DNA of 20,522 nt from a virus (IMGVR_UViG_3300025138_000489:1-20522); one strand, 5' to 3'. Positions 1 to 6,273 are shown, counted from the first letter of the stretch. Numbers and translations are program-made. Notes: generated from the sequence alone by a model not told the origin.

Positions 1-90
1 CAACACTTTAATGTCATTAATAATAGAAATAACATTGTTTAGTTCAGTTAAGTTCATTGACATTAACTCTTTTTGCATCACTTTATTCAT
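1..90 (-). CDS. Partial small hypothetical protein (C-terminus beyond window)
   Basis: An open frame begins with ATG at 90 and runs without a stop to base 1, giving 30 residues that begin MNKVMQKELMSMNLTELNNV. A purine-rich GAGAGAG ribosome-binding site lies about 8 nt upstream, and a sigma70-like promoter at 135-163 points into it. The visible part looks helical. A second in-frame ATG (MNLTEL...) could be the real start, since many short marine phage proteins begin that way. The gene continues past the window edge, so its function cannot be judged. Confidence 0.6.
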   Translation of the reverse strand, partial: MNKVMQKELMSMNLTELNNVISIINDIKVL

Positions 91-134
91 AATATACTCT
101 CTCTCGTTGTTGTTAAACTTTATCTTACTTGATC

Positions 135-163
135 AATATACCATGTTATGATAACAAAGTCAA
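135..163 (-). promoter_or_regulatory. Sigma70-like early promoter with palindromic spacer
   Basis: On the minus strand, -35 TTGACT (158-163), a 17-bp spacer and -10 TATATT (135-140). The spacer contains the 13-bp palindrome TGTTATSATAACA (144-156). The start of the transcript carries GATCAAGTAAGAT, which also follows the promoters near 5735 and 6740. It would drive the partial gene at 1-90. Confidence 0.75.
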
Positions 164-181
164 GTCTTTTTTTCATTTTAT

Positions 182-259
182 TTACAATCCAGCAACTTTT
201 GATAGGATATATAACATTACCCAAACAAAAACTGCGAACCATATTAATGATTTAATCAT
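182..259 (-). CDS. 25-aa membrane microprotein
   Basis: ATG at 259 overlaps the TGA stop of the upstream metalloprotease gene (ATGA, 4-nt overlap), and a strong ribosome-binding site (AAGGAAGGAA) lies just upstream. The product starts MIKSLIWFAVFVWVMLYILS and ends KVAGL. Almost the whole chain is one hydrophobic segment after a short charged N-terminus, so a single-pass inner membrane peptide is likely. The coupled start and good RBS argue that it is translated. I do not recognise a family; being co-translated with a zinc metalloprotease is the only functional hint. Confidence 0.6.
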   Translation of the reverse strand: MIKSLIWFAVFVWVMLYILSKVAGL

Positions 260-675
260 ATAATTCCTTCCTTCCAGCATATATCTGCTAGTTTATATTC
301 AAGACGATACGCTTCTTTTTCCCAAGGCAAATCGTAGTACTTAGTTCCTTTCTTTACCTTAGTTTTTTTCCATCTGGCTCCATCATCGCCCATCTCGTTT
401 TTTGCATACTGTTTGATGTGAACCATTTCGTGGCAAACAGCAACAATCAAATCTTTCACTTTCATTGATTTCTCAAGTTCAATAGTGAAAGTCCTATTAT
501 CATCTTCCATATAAGCATATCCAATAGCATCCTCATTCTTCCCAAATTTCTTTAGGTCGATGGTAATGAATAGTGTCCTATAACGAGGTAATAATTCTTT
601 AATCATTCGTCCAGCAACAGCGTAACAGATTTCTCTTTGAAACTTGTTCCCACCTATGCATTCAATAAAATTCAT
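256..675 (-). CDS. Putative HExxH zinc metallopeptidase (SprT-like)
   Basis: The 139-aa protein has a zincin signature HEMVH at residues 82-86 (two His zinc ligands, catalytic Glu83), followed about 35 residues later by PWEKEAYRLE, whose Glu is a plausible third ligand. This arrangement is seen in small SprT-like or minigluzincin-type phage proteins. There is no signal peptide, so it should act in the cytoplasm. Its substrate is unknown. It is preceded by its own promoter (705-733) and sits just past a strong terminator that isolates it from the RNase H operon, so it is probably expressed independently with the 25-aa membrane peptide downstream. The metallopeptidase fold is fairly certain from the motif; the biological role is not. 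Confidence 0.8.
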   Translation of the reverse strand: MNFIECIGGNKFQREICYAVAGRMIKELLPRYRTLFITIDLKKFGKNEDAIGYAYMEDDNRTFTIELEKSMKVKDLIVAVCHEMVHIKQYAKNEMGDDGARWKKTKVKKGTKYYDLPWEKEAYRLEYKLADICWKEGII

Positions 676-704
676 ATTTAACCTTTCTTTCTGACTATAT
701 GATC

Positions 705-733
705 ATGATCGCATATTTCTAGCCAAATGTCAA
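705..733 (-). promoter_or_regulatory. Sigma70-like promoter of the metallopeptidase gene
   Basis: Minus strand: -35 TTGACA (728-733), 17-bp spacer, -10 GATCAT (705-710) preceded by TGC, which resembles an extended -10. The -10 is weaker than in the other promoters here. The palindrome TGTTATCATAACA lies just upstream of the -35 at 742-754. The promoter lies between the terminator at 786-816 and the gene at 675. Confidence 0.6.
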
Positions 734-785
734 GTCTTTTTTGTTATCATAACATATTGATTTTATTGACTTTTTTAAAAAAGTT

Positions 786-816
786 AAAAAAAAGTGGGGC
801 GATAAAGCCCCACTTT
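786..816 (-). terminator. Strong Rho-independent terminator
   Basis: A perfect 10-bp GC-rich stem (aaagtggggc 791-800 with gccccacttt 807-816) closes a 6-nt loop. Read on the minus strand the stem is followed by a run of eight T. It ends the operon finishing with the gene at 909-1373. Confidence 0.9.
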
Positions 817-908
817 AGGTGATAGATAGTCATATTTGGTGGTTATTTGAGAGAGAGAGGAAGACCACCCATAATATAATCAGAATCAAATAATATGATT
901 TCAATCAA

Positions 909-1373
909 CTACCCATCTATTCGGCGGAATTCTTCGTTCCACCCGAATGCCGTTCTAACTACATCTTTTGACAATCCCTTGTATACTTGATGTAATTTTT
1001 TATCTTTTGCATCAATAACAACTTGAGCTTCATTTTTGTGAAGTCCTTCAAGCATTCTGATGAACATACCTTCACGTTTGAACAATGGTATTTTATCTGC
1101 ACCACCCTTAATAAAGTTGAATAGAATTCTACTCTCATGTTCTAACATAGAGTGTTCTGTTCCTTCGGGAACATCATTAGGTGTGTAAGGTGTATCACCT
1201 TCTGGGAACACCCATTCGATGTTGGGGTCAAACGATGATTTCAAAATCATTCGTAATCCCTTGTTATCATTCTCTTTGAGAATTGCAATCTTCTTTTCTT
1301 TAGTTTTTGCTTTACCAACCTTGTCCAGAATTTCTGAAATCAATGGTTGATATGTCTTTCTTGGATTATTCAT
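909..1373 (-). CDS. Conserved T4-like marine phage protein (DUF6433-like)
   Basis: This 154-aa soluble protein begins MNNPRKTYQPLISEILDKVG and carries the segments VPEGTEH and EGMFIRMLEGLHKNEA. I recognise these from a conserved protein of T4-like cyanophages, which I believe is filed as DUF6433; the family name is from memory and was not checked. Its start overlaps the RNase H stop by one base (TAATG), so the two are translationally coupled, which suggests a link with DNA replication or repair. There is no membrane segment or catalytic motif that I can identify. A terminator follows about 90 nt downstream, making this the last gene of the operon. Confidence 0.7.
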   Translation of the reverse strand: MNNPRKTYQPLISEILDKVGKAKTKEKKIAILKENDNKGLRMILKSSFDPNIEWVFPEGDTPYTPNDVPEGTEHSMLEHESRILFNFIKGGADKIPLFKREGMFIRMLEGLHKNEAQVVIDAKDKKLHQVYKGLSKDVVRTAFGWNEEFRRIDG

Positions 1374-2233
1374 TAAAAGTCTCCGATGTTTTCCATTAAA
1401 GTATTTAACCGATGTTTGATGAAGTAGTTTAATAGTCCACTTCTATTACCAATTTCGGCAGATAAAAATGTATCAATACATTTCTGCTTGATTTCTGTGG
1501 GAGCACATGATAGGTCTATGAGTTTTTGATTACGCTGATAGTTTCTCATCATATCTTCATTACAGAAATCTTCTGGTTCTAGGTCTACCCAAGTTTCTAG
1601 TTTCTTCTTGGATATAGGACGTTGCCTCAATTCATCAACAAATGTATTATCTGGTGATAGGAAGTTAGGAACTCCATCACTTCTGTCACCTTTTAATATG
1701 TGTCCTTTTATATAGGTAGAAGCATCTTCGCCATTAATGAATTTCTTCAAAACAGGCGAATACTGTTTGACAAAGTTATTACCGTGTAATTGGATGAAAT
1801 CTTTATCGCCAGACACAATCATAACTTTTTCATATCGTGTTGGATCTTCTGATATCCAGAATACAACTGAAGCGATGATGTCATCTGCTTCTGCTTGTTC
1901 TACCTCTAGAACTTTATAAGGAAAAGTCTCTTTTAGTTCATCACGAATACTATTAAGTAATTCGTAAATTTCGTTCCAATCTAGACTATCCTCTTTACGA
2001 CCCTTTCTACGAGCCGCTTTGTAATTGGGGAAGTAATCCCTTCTCCAATTATTTTTACTGTCATAGGTCAAGACAAGTTCACCATATTCACTAGTAAACT
2101 TAGACCTGTAACTTCTTAGTGAGTTAAGTACCATATGGCGTACCATAGATGGGTCTAACTTATTCTCACGTTTACTTCCAATTTGCATCATCAAGTTAGA
2201 CAACACCACTTGGTTCATATCAACTAATATCAT
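1373..2233 (-). CDS. rnh: RNase H / 5'-3' flap exonuclease (T4 Rnh family)
   Basis: The 286-aa product is close in length to T4 RNase H (305 aa) and shows the FEN-family acidic sites in order: D5 (ILVDMN), D58 (LTYDS), E115/D117/D118 (EQAEADD), D143/D145 (SGDKD) and D183/D186 (GDRSDGVPN, the helix-hairpin region). The basic stretch YFPNYKAARRKGR (about 67-79) matches the arch region that contacts DNA. The family removes RNA primers and 5' flaps during lagging-strand synthesis, acting with the phage single-strand binding protein. The gene lies directly after tRNA-Gly and before the DUF6433-like gene, and uses only a weak AGGT ribosome-binding site. All catalytic positions are present, so it should be active. 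Confidence 0.92.
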   Translation of the reverse strand: MILVDMNQVVLSNLMMQIGSKRENKLDPSMVRHMVLNSLRSYRSKFTSEYGELVLTYDSKNNWRRDYFPNYKAARRKGRKEDSLDWNEIYELLNSIRDELKETFPYKVLEVEQAEADDIIASVVFWISEDPTRYEKVMIVSGDKDFIQLHGNNFVKQYSPVLKKFINGEDASTYIKGHILKGDRSDGVPNFLSPDNTFVDELRQRPISKKKLETWVDLEPEDFCNEDMMRNYQRNQKLIDLSCAPTEIKQKCIDTFLSAEIGNRSGLLNYFIKHRLNTLMENIGDF

Positions 2234-2248
2234 AATTCATACCTAAGT

Positions 2249-2322
2249 TGGAGCGGGTGGATGGTAATGCACCACCTTCTATTGGTTGGAAACCTATTGT
2301 AATACTTTTATACTACACCCGC
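2249..2322 (-). tRNA. tRNA-Gly (anticodon UCC), CCA encoded, partly degenerate
   Basis: Folding the minus strand gives a tRNA cloverleaf of 74 nt. The acceptor is 7 perfect pairs (GCGGGTG with CACCCGC), then discriminator T and encoded CCA. U73 and the GCGGG start are hallmarks of bacterial tRNA-Gly, and the sequence resembles E. coli tRNA-Gly(UCC) as I remember it, including the D-arm GTATAA...TATTAC. The anticodon loop is TTTCCAA, with anticodon TCC at 2290-2288. The T stem is GGTGG/CCATC with one G-U pair. Odd points: an A-A mismatch in the middle of the anticodon stem, no GG in the D loop, and T loop TGCATTA instead of a TTC-type loop. It lies 5 nt after the gene at 2328 and 15 nt before rnh. 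It reads GGA codons, frequent in AT-rich phages; function depends on tolerance of these changes. Confidence 0.85.
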
Positions 2323-2327
2323 TTATA

Positions 2328-2723
2328 TTAACTTATATCCTCTTCTTCATTATTAAATAATTCACTTATTTGCTTTAAGTCTATATCAGTATACCACTTG
2401 TTATCGTCTTTGTCAAGGGATAATTGACATAAAGTATCCATCATAGAAATCATGGGATGTTGGAAACCCATATCCCTATACAATATTGCTTTAATAGTTT
2501 CACTTAGAAAACTCAAATCGGCAATGAACCTTTCGTTTCGTATATCTACATCATTCTGTTCCATATTATGTATCATTGATACCATAAGTCCTTCAACCAT
2601 GTCATCAGCGAACTTTAAATCTTCTTGTAATTTTAATGCATCCATATCAACAATTAAAGGGGCTTGTAGTCCATTATATATTTTTGGGAATTGTACAACA
2701 TTGTCCTTCTTTTTGTCATCCAT
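2328..2723 (-). CDS. Conserved marine myovirus protein, unknown function
   Basis: This 131-aa acidic, soluble protein starts MDDKKKDNVVQFPKIYNG and ends in a run of acidic residues (NNEEEDIS). The region SETIKAILYRDMGFQHPM resembles a conserved protein found near RNase H in T4-like cyanophages; I know no function for it. Its start overlaps the end of the upstream gene by 8 nt, so the two are coupled. A consensus-like promoter (TTGACA-N17-TATACT) lies inside its 3' half and points at the tRNA and rnh. Confidence 0.75.
   Translation of the reverse strand: MDDKKKDNVVQFPKIYNGLQAPLIVDMDALKLQEDLKFADDMVEGLMVSMIHNMEQNDVDIRNERFIADLSFLSETIKAILYRDMGFQHPMISMMDTLCQLSLDKDDNKWYTDIDLKQISELFNNEEEDIS
2388..2416 (-). 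promoter_or_regulatory. Intragenic sigma70-like promoter upstream of tRNA-Gly and rnh
   Basis: Minus strand: -35 TTGACA (2411-2416), 17-bp spacer, -10 TATACT (2388-2393). It lies within the coding sequence of the gene at 2328-2723. The predicted start near 2381 is about 60 nt before the tRNA 5' end at 2322. The match is 6/6 for -35 and 5/6 for -10. Confidence 0.6.
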
Positions 2724-3186
2724 CTACCATATCCTTTTCCCATACCATTCCTATATCTGGGTAGAAAATACCTACAGATCTTTTTGGTGTACCGTCTGGA
2801 TAGTATGCCATTGTTGTGCATCTCCACTGAACCTTATTACTCATATGTTCACCGTAGTAATTGTCAACCCAATCACCATTTCGTAGATAGGTTTCGCAAT
2901 GTCTAATATAAGCAGATATTCCTGCTGCTTCTGCTTCAGCACCTTTTACTTTTCGGCGTATATTTCCTTTAGCAACACTGAGCAATTCTTTTTGAGTTTT
3001 AATCCACTTCAATACATTCTTTCTGCTGAATGTATCTTCATCTGGTTTGTCAAGAACAGTTTGATGTACATTAGCATACTTTGGAGGATTTTCTAATAAT
3101 CTTTTCTCTCTAGCTTTTGCTAACCGTTCAACTGCTGCCGCCTTCTGTTCTGGCGACATTGGTTTTCTTGTCTTTTTGATTGGCAT
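2716..3186 (-). CDS. Conserved T4-like phage protein, Lys/Arg-rich N-terminus
   Basis: The 156-aa protein opens with a basic helix (MPIKKTRKPMSPEQKAAAVE and onwards, rich in K, R and A) and ends with RSVGIFYPDIGMVWEKD. I recognise the pattern from a conserved hypothetical protein of T4-like cyanophages; no role is known to me. The basic N-terminus suggests nucleic-acid contact, which is inference. A good ribosome-binding site (AGAGGA) precedes the ATG. It lies between the bS21 gene and the 131-aa protein, in the operon that ends with rnh. Confidence 0.75.
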   Translation of the reverse strand: MPIKKTRKPMSPEQKAAAVERLAKAREKRLLENPPKYANVHQTVLDKPDEDTFSRKNVLKWIKTQKELLSVAKGNIRRKVKGAEAEAAGISAYIRHCETYLRNGDWVDNYYGEHMSNKVQWRCTTMAYYPDGTPKRSVGIFYPDIGMVWEKDMVDG

Positions 3187-3220
3187 TATATCTTCCTCTT
3201 CTCATACTCTCAAATATTAT

Positions 3221-3487
3221 TTAGTAACCAAATTCTTCTTTACGTTTTTCCATATTACGCTTGTATCTTCTGGTGGCTGCTGCTTTGTCTTTACGCTTTT
3301 TCTCACCTTTAGATGTAAAGAATGTTCTTTCCCTTAACTCTTGAAAGAATCCATCTCTCATTAGTTTCTTTTTCAATACACGCAATGCACCATTCACATC
3401 GTTATTTCTAACGGTGATGGTAGTTCCCTTGCCGTCAGCAAGGGTTTCACCACGTTTTTTAAAGTTTTTCTTTTTATTATATGACAT
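3221..3487 (-). CDS. rpsU: Phage-encoded ribosomal protein bS21 homologue
   Basis: The 88-aa product matches the bS21 pattern: a short beta-like start (TTITVRNNDVNGALRVLKKK), then LRERTFFTSKGEKKR, then a very basic C-terminal helix (KAAATRRYKRN) ending in a Tyr. Bacterial bS21 is about 70 aa; the extra residues are a basic N-terminal extension (MSYNKKKNFKKRGE). bS21 sits on the 30S platform near the anti-Shine-Dalgarno end of 16S rRNA and helps mRNA binding at initiation. Homologues are known in aquatic phages, including the pelagiphage HTVC008M. A strong AGAGGAG site precedes the ATG. A role in steering host ribosomes toward phage mRNA is inference. The C-terminal Arg/Lys helix is intact. 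Confidence 0.85.
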   Translation of the reverse strand: MSYNKKKNFKKRGETLADGKGTTITVRNNDVNGALRVLKKKLMRDGFFQELRERTFFTSKGEKKRKDKAAATRRYKRNMEKRKEEFGY

Positions 3488-3496
3488 AACTCTCCT

Positions 3497-4168
3497 CTAT
3501 TGTATGTTCTTTTCTATATCTAGGGTGTTCTGCACGATGGCATCATCCTTGATATCCTGCTCTTTCACAGACGAATCAAGTTCTTCCCATGCTTTAGTAG
3601 ACCTAATTTTAGATAGTAACATTTTGTCTTTCTTTAGACGGTTCATTAAAATCTTAGATGCTTCAGCGTCAGAATATTCTAGTAGAACATATACACGATA
3701 TTGTGTACCATTCACGACTACTTCACTTTCTTTAACCTTATACCCAGCAACATCAACATCAGCAATGATGTTCTTTGTAGCAGTCTGTACTTCATTTAAG
3801 ATAGATGCATCTGCATCTGTAGAACCAATCTTAGAAACAAAAGATTTAGTTTGACTTCTAACTCGGCCATTAATACGGTCTGCAAGAGTAGTCTTAGCAT
3901 TCAGAATTGCAATGTCATTCGACAATTGTAAGTCTGGTGTTGCTGACGTTCCGACTGCATAAATCGCTGAGTCATCTTCTGGTGGTTTTGTAAACCACTT
4001 TGGCATTTCAGCAATCTGCTGAGTTACCAATTTATTTTTGTATTCATAAGTTTCCTTATTAACACCACTGCCTGGCGGTGGGGTATCCATCACCTCTACA
4101 GTTTTCATACTTGAGCAAGCACCCAATAGTGATGCCATCGCACCGACTAGTATCACGTTTTTAATCAT
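3497..4168 (-). CDS. LPP20-family-like lipoprotein
   Basis: The 223-aa protein has a lipoprotein signal peptide with lipobox LGAC (Cys18). The mature part contains PKWFTKPPEDDSAIYAVGTS followed by an Ala-rich segment (LNAKTTLADRINGRV), the layout of LPP20-type bacterial lipoproteins. It should be exported and lipid-anchored in the envelope of a Gram-negative host. It has an AAGGAG ribosome-binding site about 10 nt before the ATG and follows a 45-aa membrane protein and a second lipoprotein in the same operon. Such phage-borne envelope proteins can serve in superinfection exclusion or envelope remodelling; that is inference. Confidence 0.75.
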   Translation of the reverse strand: MIKNVILVGAMASLLGACSSMKTVEVMDTPPPGSGVNKETYEYKNKLVTQQIAEMPKWFTKPPEDDSAIYAVGTSATPDLQLSNDIAILNAKTTLADRINGRVRSQTKSFVSKIGSTDADASILNEVQTATKNIIADVDVAGYKVKESEVVVNGTQYRVYVLLEYSDAEASKILMNRLKKDKMLLSKIRSTKAWEELDSSVKEQDIKDDAIVQNTLDIEKNIQ

Positions 4169-4173
4169 TATTA

Positions 4174-4311
4174 TTATACTCCTTTTAGTAAGTTAACGAT
4201 TGTATCACGGAGTCCAGAATCGACAAACAAAGTCTGTCCTTCTGAAAGAATTTGAGGGTAGTAGACTCCAATACAAACACCCACCAAAATATAAAACATC
4301 ATTTTAAACAT
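4174..4311 (-). CDS. 45-aa single-pass membrane protein
   Basis: ATG at 4311 overlaps the stop of the upstream lipoprotein gene (TGATG), and the frame ends with TAA at 4176-4174. The product begins MFKMMFYILVGVCIGVYYPQ, a hydrophobic membrane segment over residues 4-19, followed by a short hydrophilic tail ending in NLLKGV. The coupled start and its place between two lipoprotein genes support translation. Small proteins of this shape occur in other marine phages, as far as I recall. No function is known. Confidence 0.65.
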   Translation of the reverse strand: MFKMMFYILVGVCIGVYYPQILSEGQTLFVDSGLRDTIVNLLKGV

Positions 4312-4919
4312 CACAAGTTCCCAAACAAAATACTGAACACACTAGTTAAAGTAATACCACTATTATCATAATCACCATGTCGATAAGAAGTTGGGTCTGG
4401 ATTGTAGCCGGGCCTAATTGGTTTAATTAGTTTGACAACATTAGACTCTCTGGTTTCAACTAGGACACCATCTATATAAACTCGTTCTGATATAACTTCT
4501 GGTTCTGACTTTGTTATGGTAACAACTTCGTTGTTAATTGGATCTTTCTTTGCTTGTTGCAAATTACATTGCATATCAGTTTCAGCGGTTAAGGTCTGTG
4601 GAGAAATCTTTCGGATAATCTCACTCTTTGCTCGTTCCTCAGCAAAGGCGCAGGCCTCAACCTGTGACATGGTTGGACTGAATACAAATTCCCCTCTGGT
4701 GGGATAATATCTATCTGCTATTTTGACTGTCATAGTTACAACACATTTTCTAGTGTCTTCTACATAATCAAAAACTTCTGTCTTGAAATTCTTTGTTTCC
4801 TCAATGGTCTGAATATACTTAGACTTCACTACATGATCATAATCACATGGTGAAGCGTGAACTGGATAACAACCACTCACAAGGCTTAACGCCGCTGTAC
4901 ATAATAATAAATTTTTCAT
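4311..4919 (-). CDS. Putative envelope lipoprotein
   Basis: This 202-aa protein starts MKNLLLCTAALSLVSGC, a lipoprotein signal with lipobox VSGC (Cys17). The mature part has three more Cys residues (SPCDYDH, TRKCVV, VEACAF and MQCNL regions), beta-rich sequence and a conserved-looking ACAFAEERAKSEIIRK helix. It should be exported and lipid-anchored. A promoter (4927-4955) ends only seven bases before the ATG, so its transcript would be leaderless or nearly so; AAGAAG next to the ATG could serve as an RBS for longer transcripts. It heads the lipoprotein / membrane protein / lipoprotein operon. I do not recognise a named family. Confidence 0.7.
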   Translation of the reverse strand: MKNLLLCTAALSLVSGCYPVHASPCDYDHVVKSKYIQTIEETKNFKTEVFDYVEDTRKCVVTMTVKIADRYYPTRGEFVFSPTMSQVEACAFAEERAKSEIIRKISPQTLTAETDMQCNLQQAKKDPINNEVVTITKSEPEVISERVYIDGVLVETRESNVVKLIKPIRPGYNPDPTSYRHGDYDNSGITLTSVFSILFGNL

Positions 4920-4926
4920 CTTCTTA

Positions 4927-4955
4927 ATACTACCATAAAAAACTAATTAAGTCAA
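4927..4955 (-). promoter_or_regulatory. Sigma70-like promoter of the lipoprotein operon
   Basis: Minus strand: -35 TTGACT (4950-4955), 17-bp spacer, -10 TAGTAT (4927-4932). The start codon of the lipoprotein is at 4919-4917, so the expected transcription start falls at the ATG or one to two bases before it. Confidence 0.65.
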
Positions 4956-5147
4956 GTCATTTATCTTAATTAGTTCAACCTCTCCATCTTTATCTTTTTT
5001 GGTTTGGATGTATCCACCCTTTTCAAGTTTCGTTAACATAGCATCTATAATGATAGGTGTAGCGTTAACTCTGCCATGATAAACTCCAATGTAATATGCA
5101 ATTGCAATTACCACTGTACTAATTACTGCCATATCTGTAGGATTCAT
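4947..5147 (-). CDS. 66-aa membrane-anchored hypothetical protein
   Basis: I place the start at 5147 (MNPTDMAVISTVVIAIAYYI), where ATG overlaps the upstream stop as TAATG and an excellent AGGAGG site sits 7 nt upstream. An ATG at 5165 is in frame but lacks this. The protein has an N-terminal membrane segment (about residues 7-22) and a soluble, charged C-terminal part with KLEKGGYIQTKKDKDGEVEL. This looks like a small membrane-tethered winged-helix-like or beta domain, but no family is recognised. The promoter for the next operon overlaps its last codons. Confidence 0.7.
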   Translation of the reverse strand: MNPTDMAVISTVVIAIAYYIGVYHGRVNATPIIIDAMLTKLEKGGYIQTKKDKDGEVELIKINDLT

Positions 5148-5701
5148 TATGCGGCCTCCTGCCAATCTTCATACGTTACAATATCTTCTAGTTTCTTGAC
5201 TAATTCTTTCCCATAGTCAGTAAATAGAAGTCCTTTATCCCATACCCAACTTTCAACATCTTGACCATGATAAAACTTCTCATCTTGGGTCAACCACCTT
5301 AGAGCAGTTAACTCATCACCAGCACCTAAGTCGATAGTGTCTTGGATAAGGTTTTTAAAGTCTGCAATAGACTTTTCTTCTGCCCTCTTTTCGGCTTGAA
5401 AGTTCTCTTCACAAACCTTAGAAGCAGAATTAATCTCTGCATCCAACTCTGCATCAGTCATAGATGAGAAATCAAAAGAACGAGCATATGATTTACTATA
5501 TGCATCTGCAATACAGTAGTAAGCACTTTCCTCAAGTTCAGTTCTCTTGAACTCGGCAAGAGTACCAGAGGGAACTCTATCGTTCCAATACGCTGTATCA
5601 GACGGTTCTACCATCGAACCCATCCAACAACCATCCTTCTTAGAAAACTCTTCAGCCTCTAACCTTTGAGCGTTGATATAATCAATTAGTGCTTTTTCCA
5701 T
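5147..5701 (-). CDS. Acidic hypothetical protein, 184 aa
   Basis: This soluble, acidic, Glu/Asp/Ala-rich, largely helical protein begins MEKALIDYINAQRLEAEEFS. It contains a region rich in aromatic residues (WVWDKGLLFTDYGKELVKK) near the C-terminus and five Cys residues or fewer without a metal-binding pattern. I do not recognise it. It is the first gene after the promoter at 5732-5760 and is coupled to the membrane-anchored gene downstream by TAATG, so the two may form a functional pair. Confidence 0.65.
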   Translation of the reverse strand: MEKALIDYINAQRLEAEEFSKKDGCWMGSMVEPSDTAYWNDRVPSGTLAEFKRTELEESAYYCIADAYSKSYARSFDFSSMTDAELDAEINSASKVCEENFQAEKRAEEKSIADFKNLIQDTIDLGAGDELTALRWLTQDEKFYHGQDVESWVWDKGLLFTDYGKELVKKLEDIVTYEDWQEAA

Positions 5702-5731
5702 AATATAGTTCCTTCTCTCATTTACTTGATC

Positions 5732-5760
5732 ATAGTATCATGTTTTGATAACAAAGTCAA
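5732..5760 (-). promoter_or_regulatory. Sigma70-like early promoter with palindromic spacer
   Basis: Minus strand: -35 TTGACT (5755-5760), 17-bp spacer, -10 TACTAT (5732-5737), followed by GATCAAGTAA. The spacer holds TGTTATCAAAACA (5741-5753), one mismatch from the palindrome in the promoter at 135-163 and at the same position. Confidence 0.75.
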
Positions 5761-5763
5761 GGA

Positions 5764-5967
5764 TTAATTTAAACTAATTTGGTATCCGTATACCCAATGA
5801 CCATTATCTAGTGTAAAGACACATCTTTCGATATCTTTCAAATATACACACTTTTGTGGTATGCCATATTTATCACCAGTATTTTCACATAAATCAATTC
5901 CAGTAACTTTACCGATACCAAACTTAGTATCGACTTTTGTACCCTTCATAATAAATTTTGTATTCAT
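5764..5967 (-). CDS. 67-aa hypothetical protein, beta-rich
   Basis: The product starts MNTKFIMKGTKVDTKFGIGK and continues with strands alternating Val, Ile, Tyr and Gly, like a small barrel (SH3-like or KOW-like) fold. That fold is only a guess from composition. The ATG at 5967 is preceded by GAGGA at a 7-nt spacing, which supports this start over the internal Met. Its own promoter lies at 6001-6029, and the next operon's promoter begins immediately after its stop, so it is a single-gene transcription unit. Confidence 0.65.
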   Translation of the reverse strand: MNTKFIMKGTKVDTKFGIGKVTGIDLCENTGDKYGIPQKCVYLKDIERCVFTLDNGHWVYGYQISLN

Positions 5968-6000
5968 AACATATTCCTCATTTCTTAACTCTACATAGAG

Positions 6001-6029
6001 ATCATAACTTAAAATTAACCCAATGTCAA
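6001..6029 (-). promoter_or_regulatory. Near-consensus sigma70 promoter
   Basis: Minus strand: -35 TTGACA (6024-6029), 17-bp spacer, -10 TATGAT (6001-6006), 11 of 12 consensus bases. The transcript start region has a short palindrome CTCTATGTAGAG. It drives the 67-aa gene at 5764-5967. Confidence 0.75.
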
Positions 6030-6036
6030 GTAGTTT

Positions 6037-6273
6037 TTAAGATATATTCCACTTTACTTCGACTTTACCTTTTTTCAGACAATCTGCAAGGTATTCAATA
6101 TAGTTGATTGCAGACCTCTTTTCATCAGAAGCACCCTCAGTTAAATTGATAACTGCATTTTCAAGATTTTCAATCATAGACTTTTCAGCCTCACCAAAGT
6201 TCATAACAAACTGACCTTCGTTGTTTTCAACAAACATCTTCTTTTCTTTCCAATCTTGATAAAAATAACCCAT
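6037..6273 (-). CDS. 78-aa hypothetical protein
   Basis: A small soluble protein beginning MGYFYQDWKEKKMFVENNEG with a helical middle (EAEKSMIENLENAVINL) and a C-terminal KKGKVEVKWNIS strand. Its ATG overlaps the stop of the 53-aa gene upstream (TAATG), making it the third gene of a small operon. No family recognised. Confidence 0.65.
   Translation of the reverse strand: MGYFYQDWKEKKMFVENNEGQFVMNFGEAEKSMIENLENAVINLTEGASDEKRSAINYIEYLADCLKKGKVEVKWNIS

Noticed and set aside
827-880. GGTGGT/ACCACC hairpin with a GAGAGAGAG tract as a tRNA or sRNA
   Set aside because: No cloverleaf can be drawn and there is no T run; it may be only leftover sequence next to the terminator.
3414-3854. 146-aa open frame on the plus strand
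   Set aside because: Antisense to the bS21 and LPP20-like genes, which have clear family motifs and RBS.
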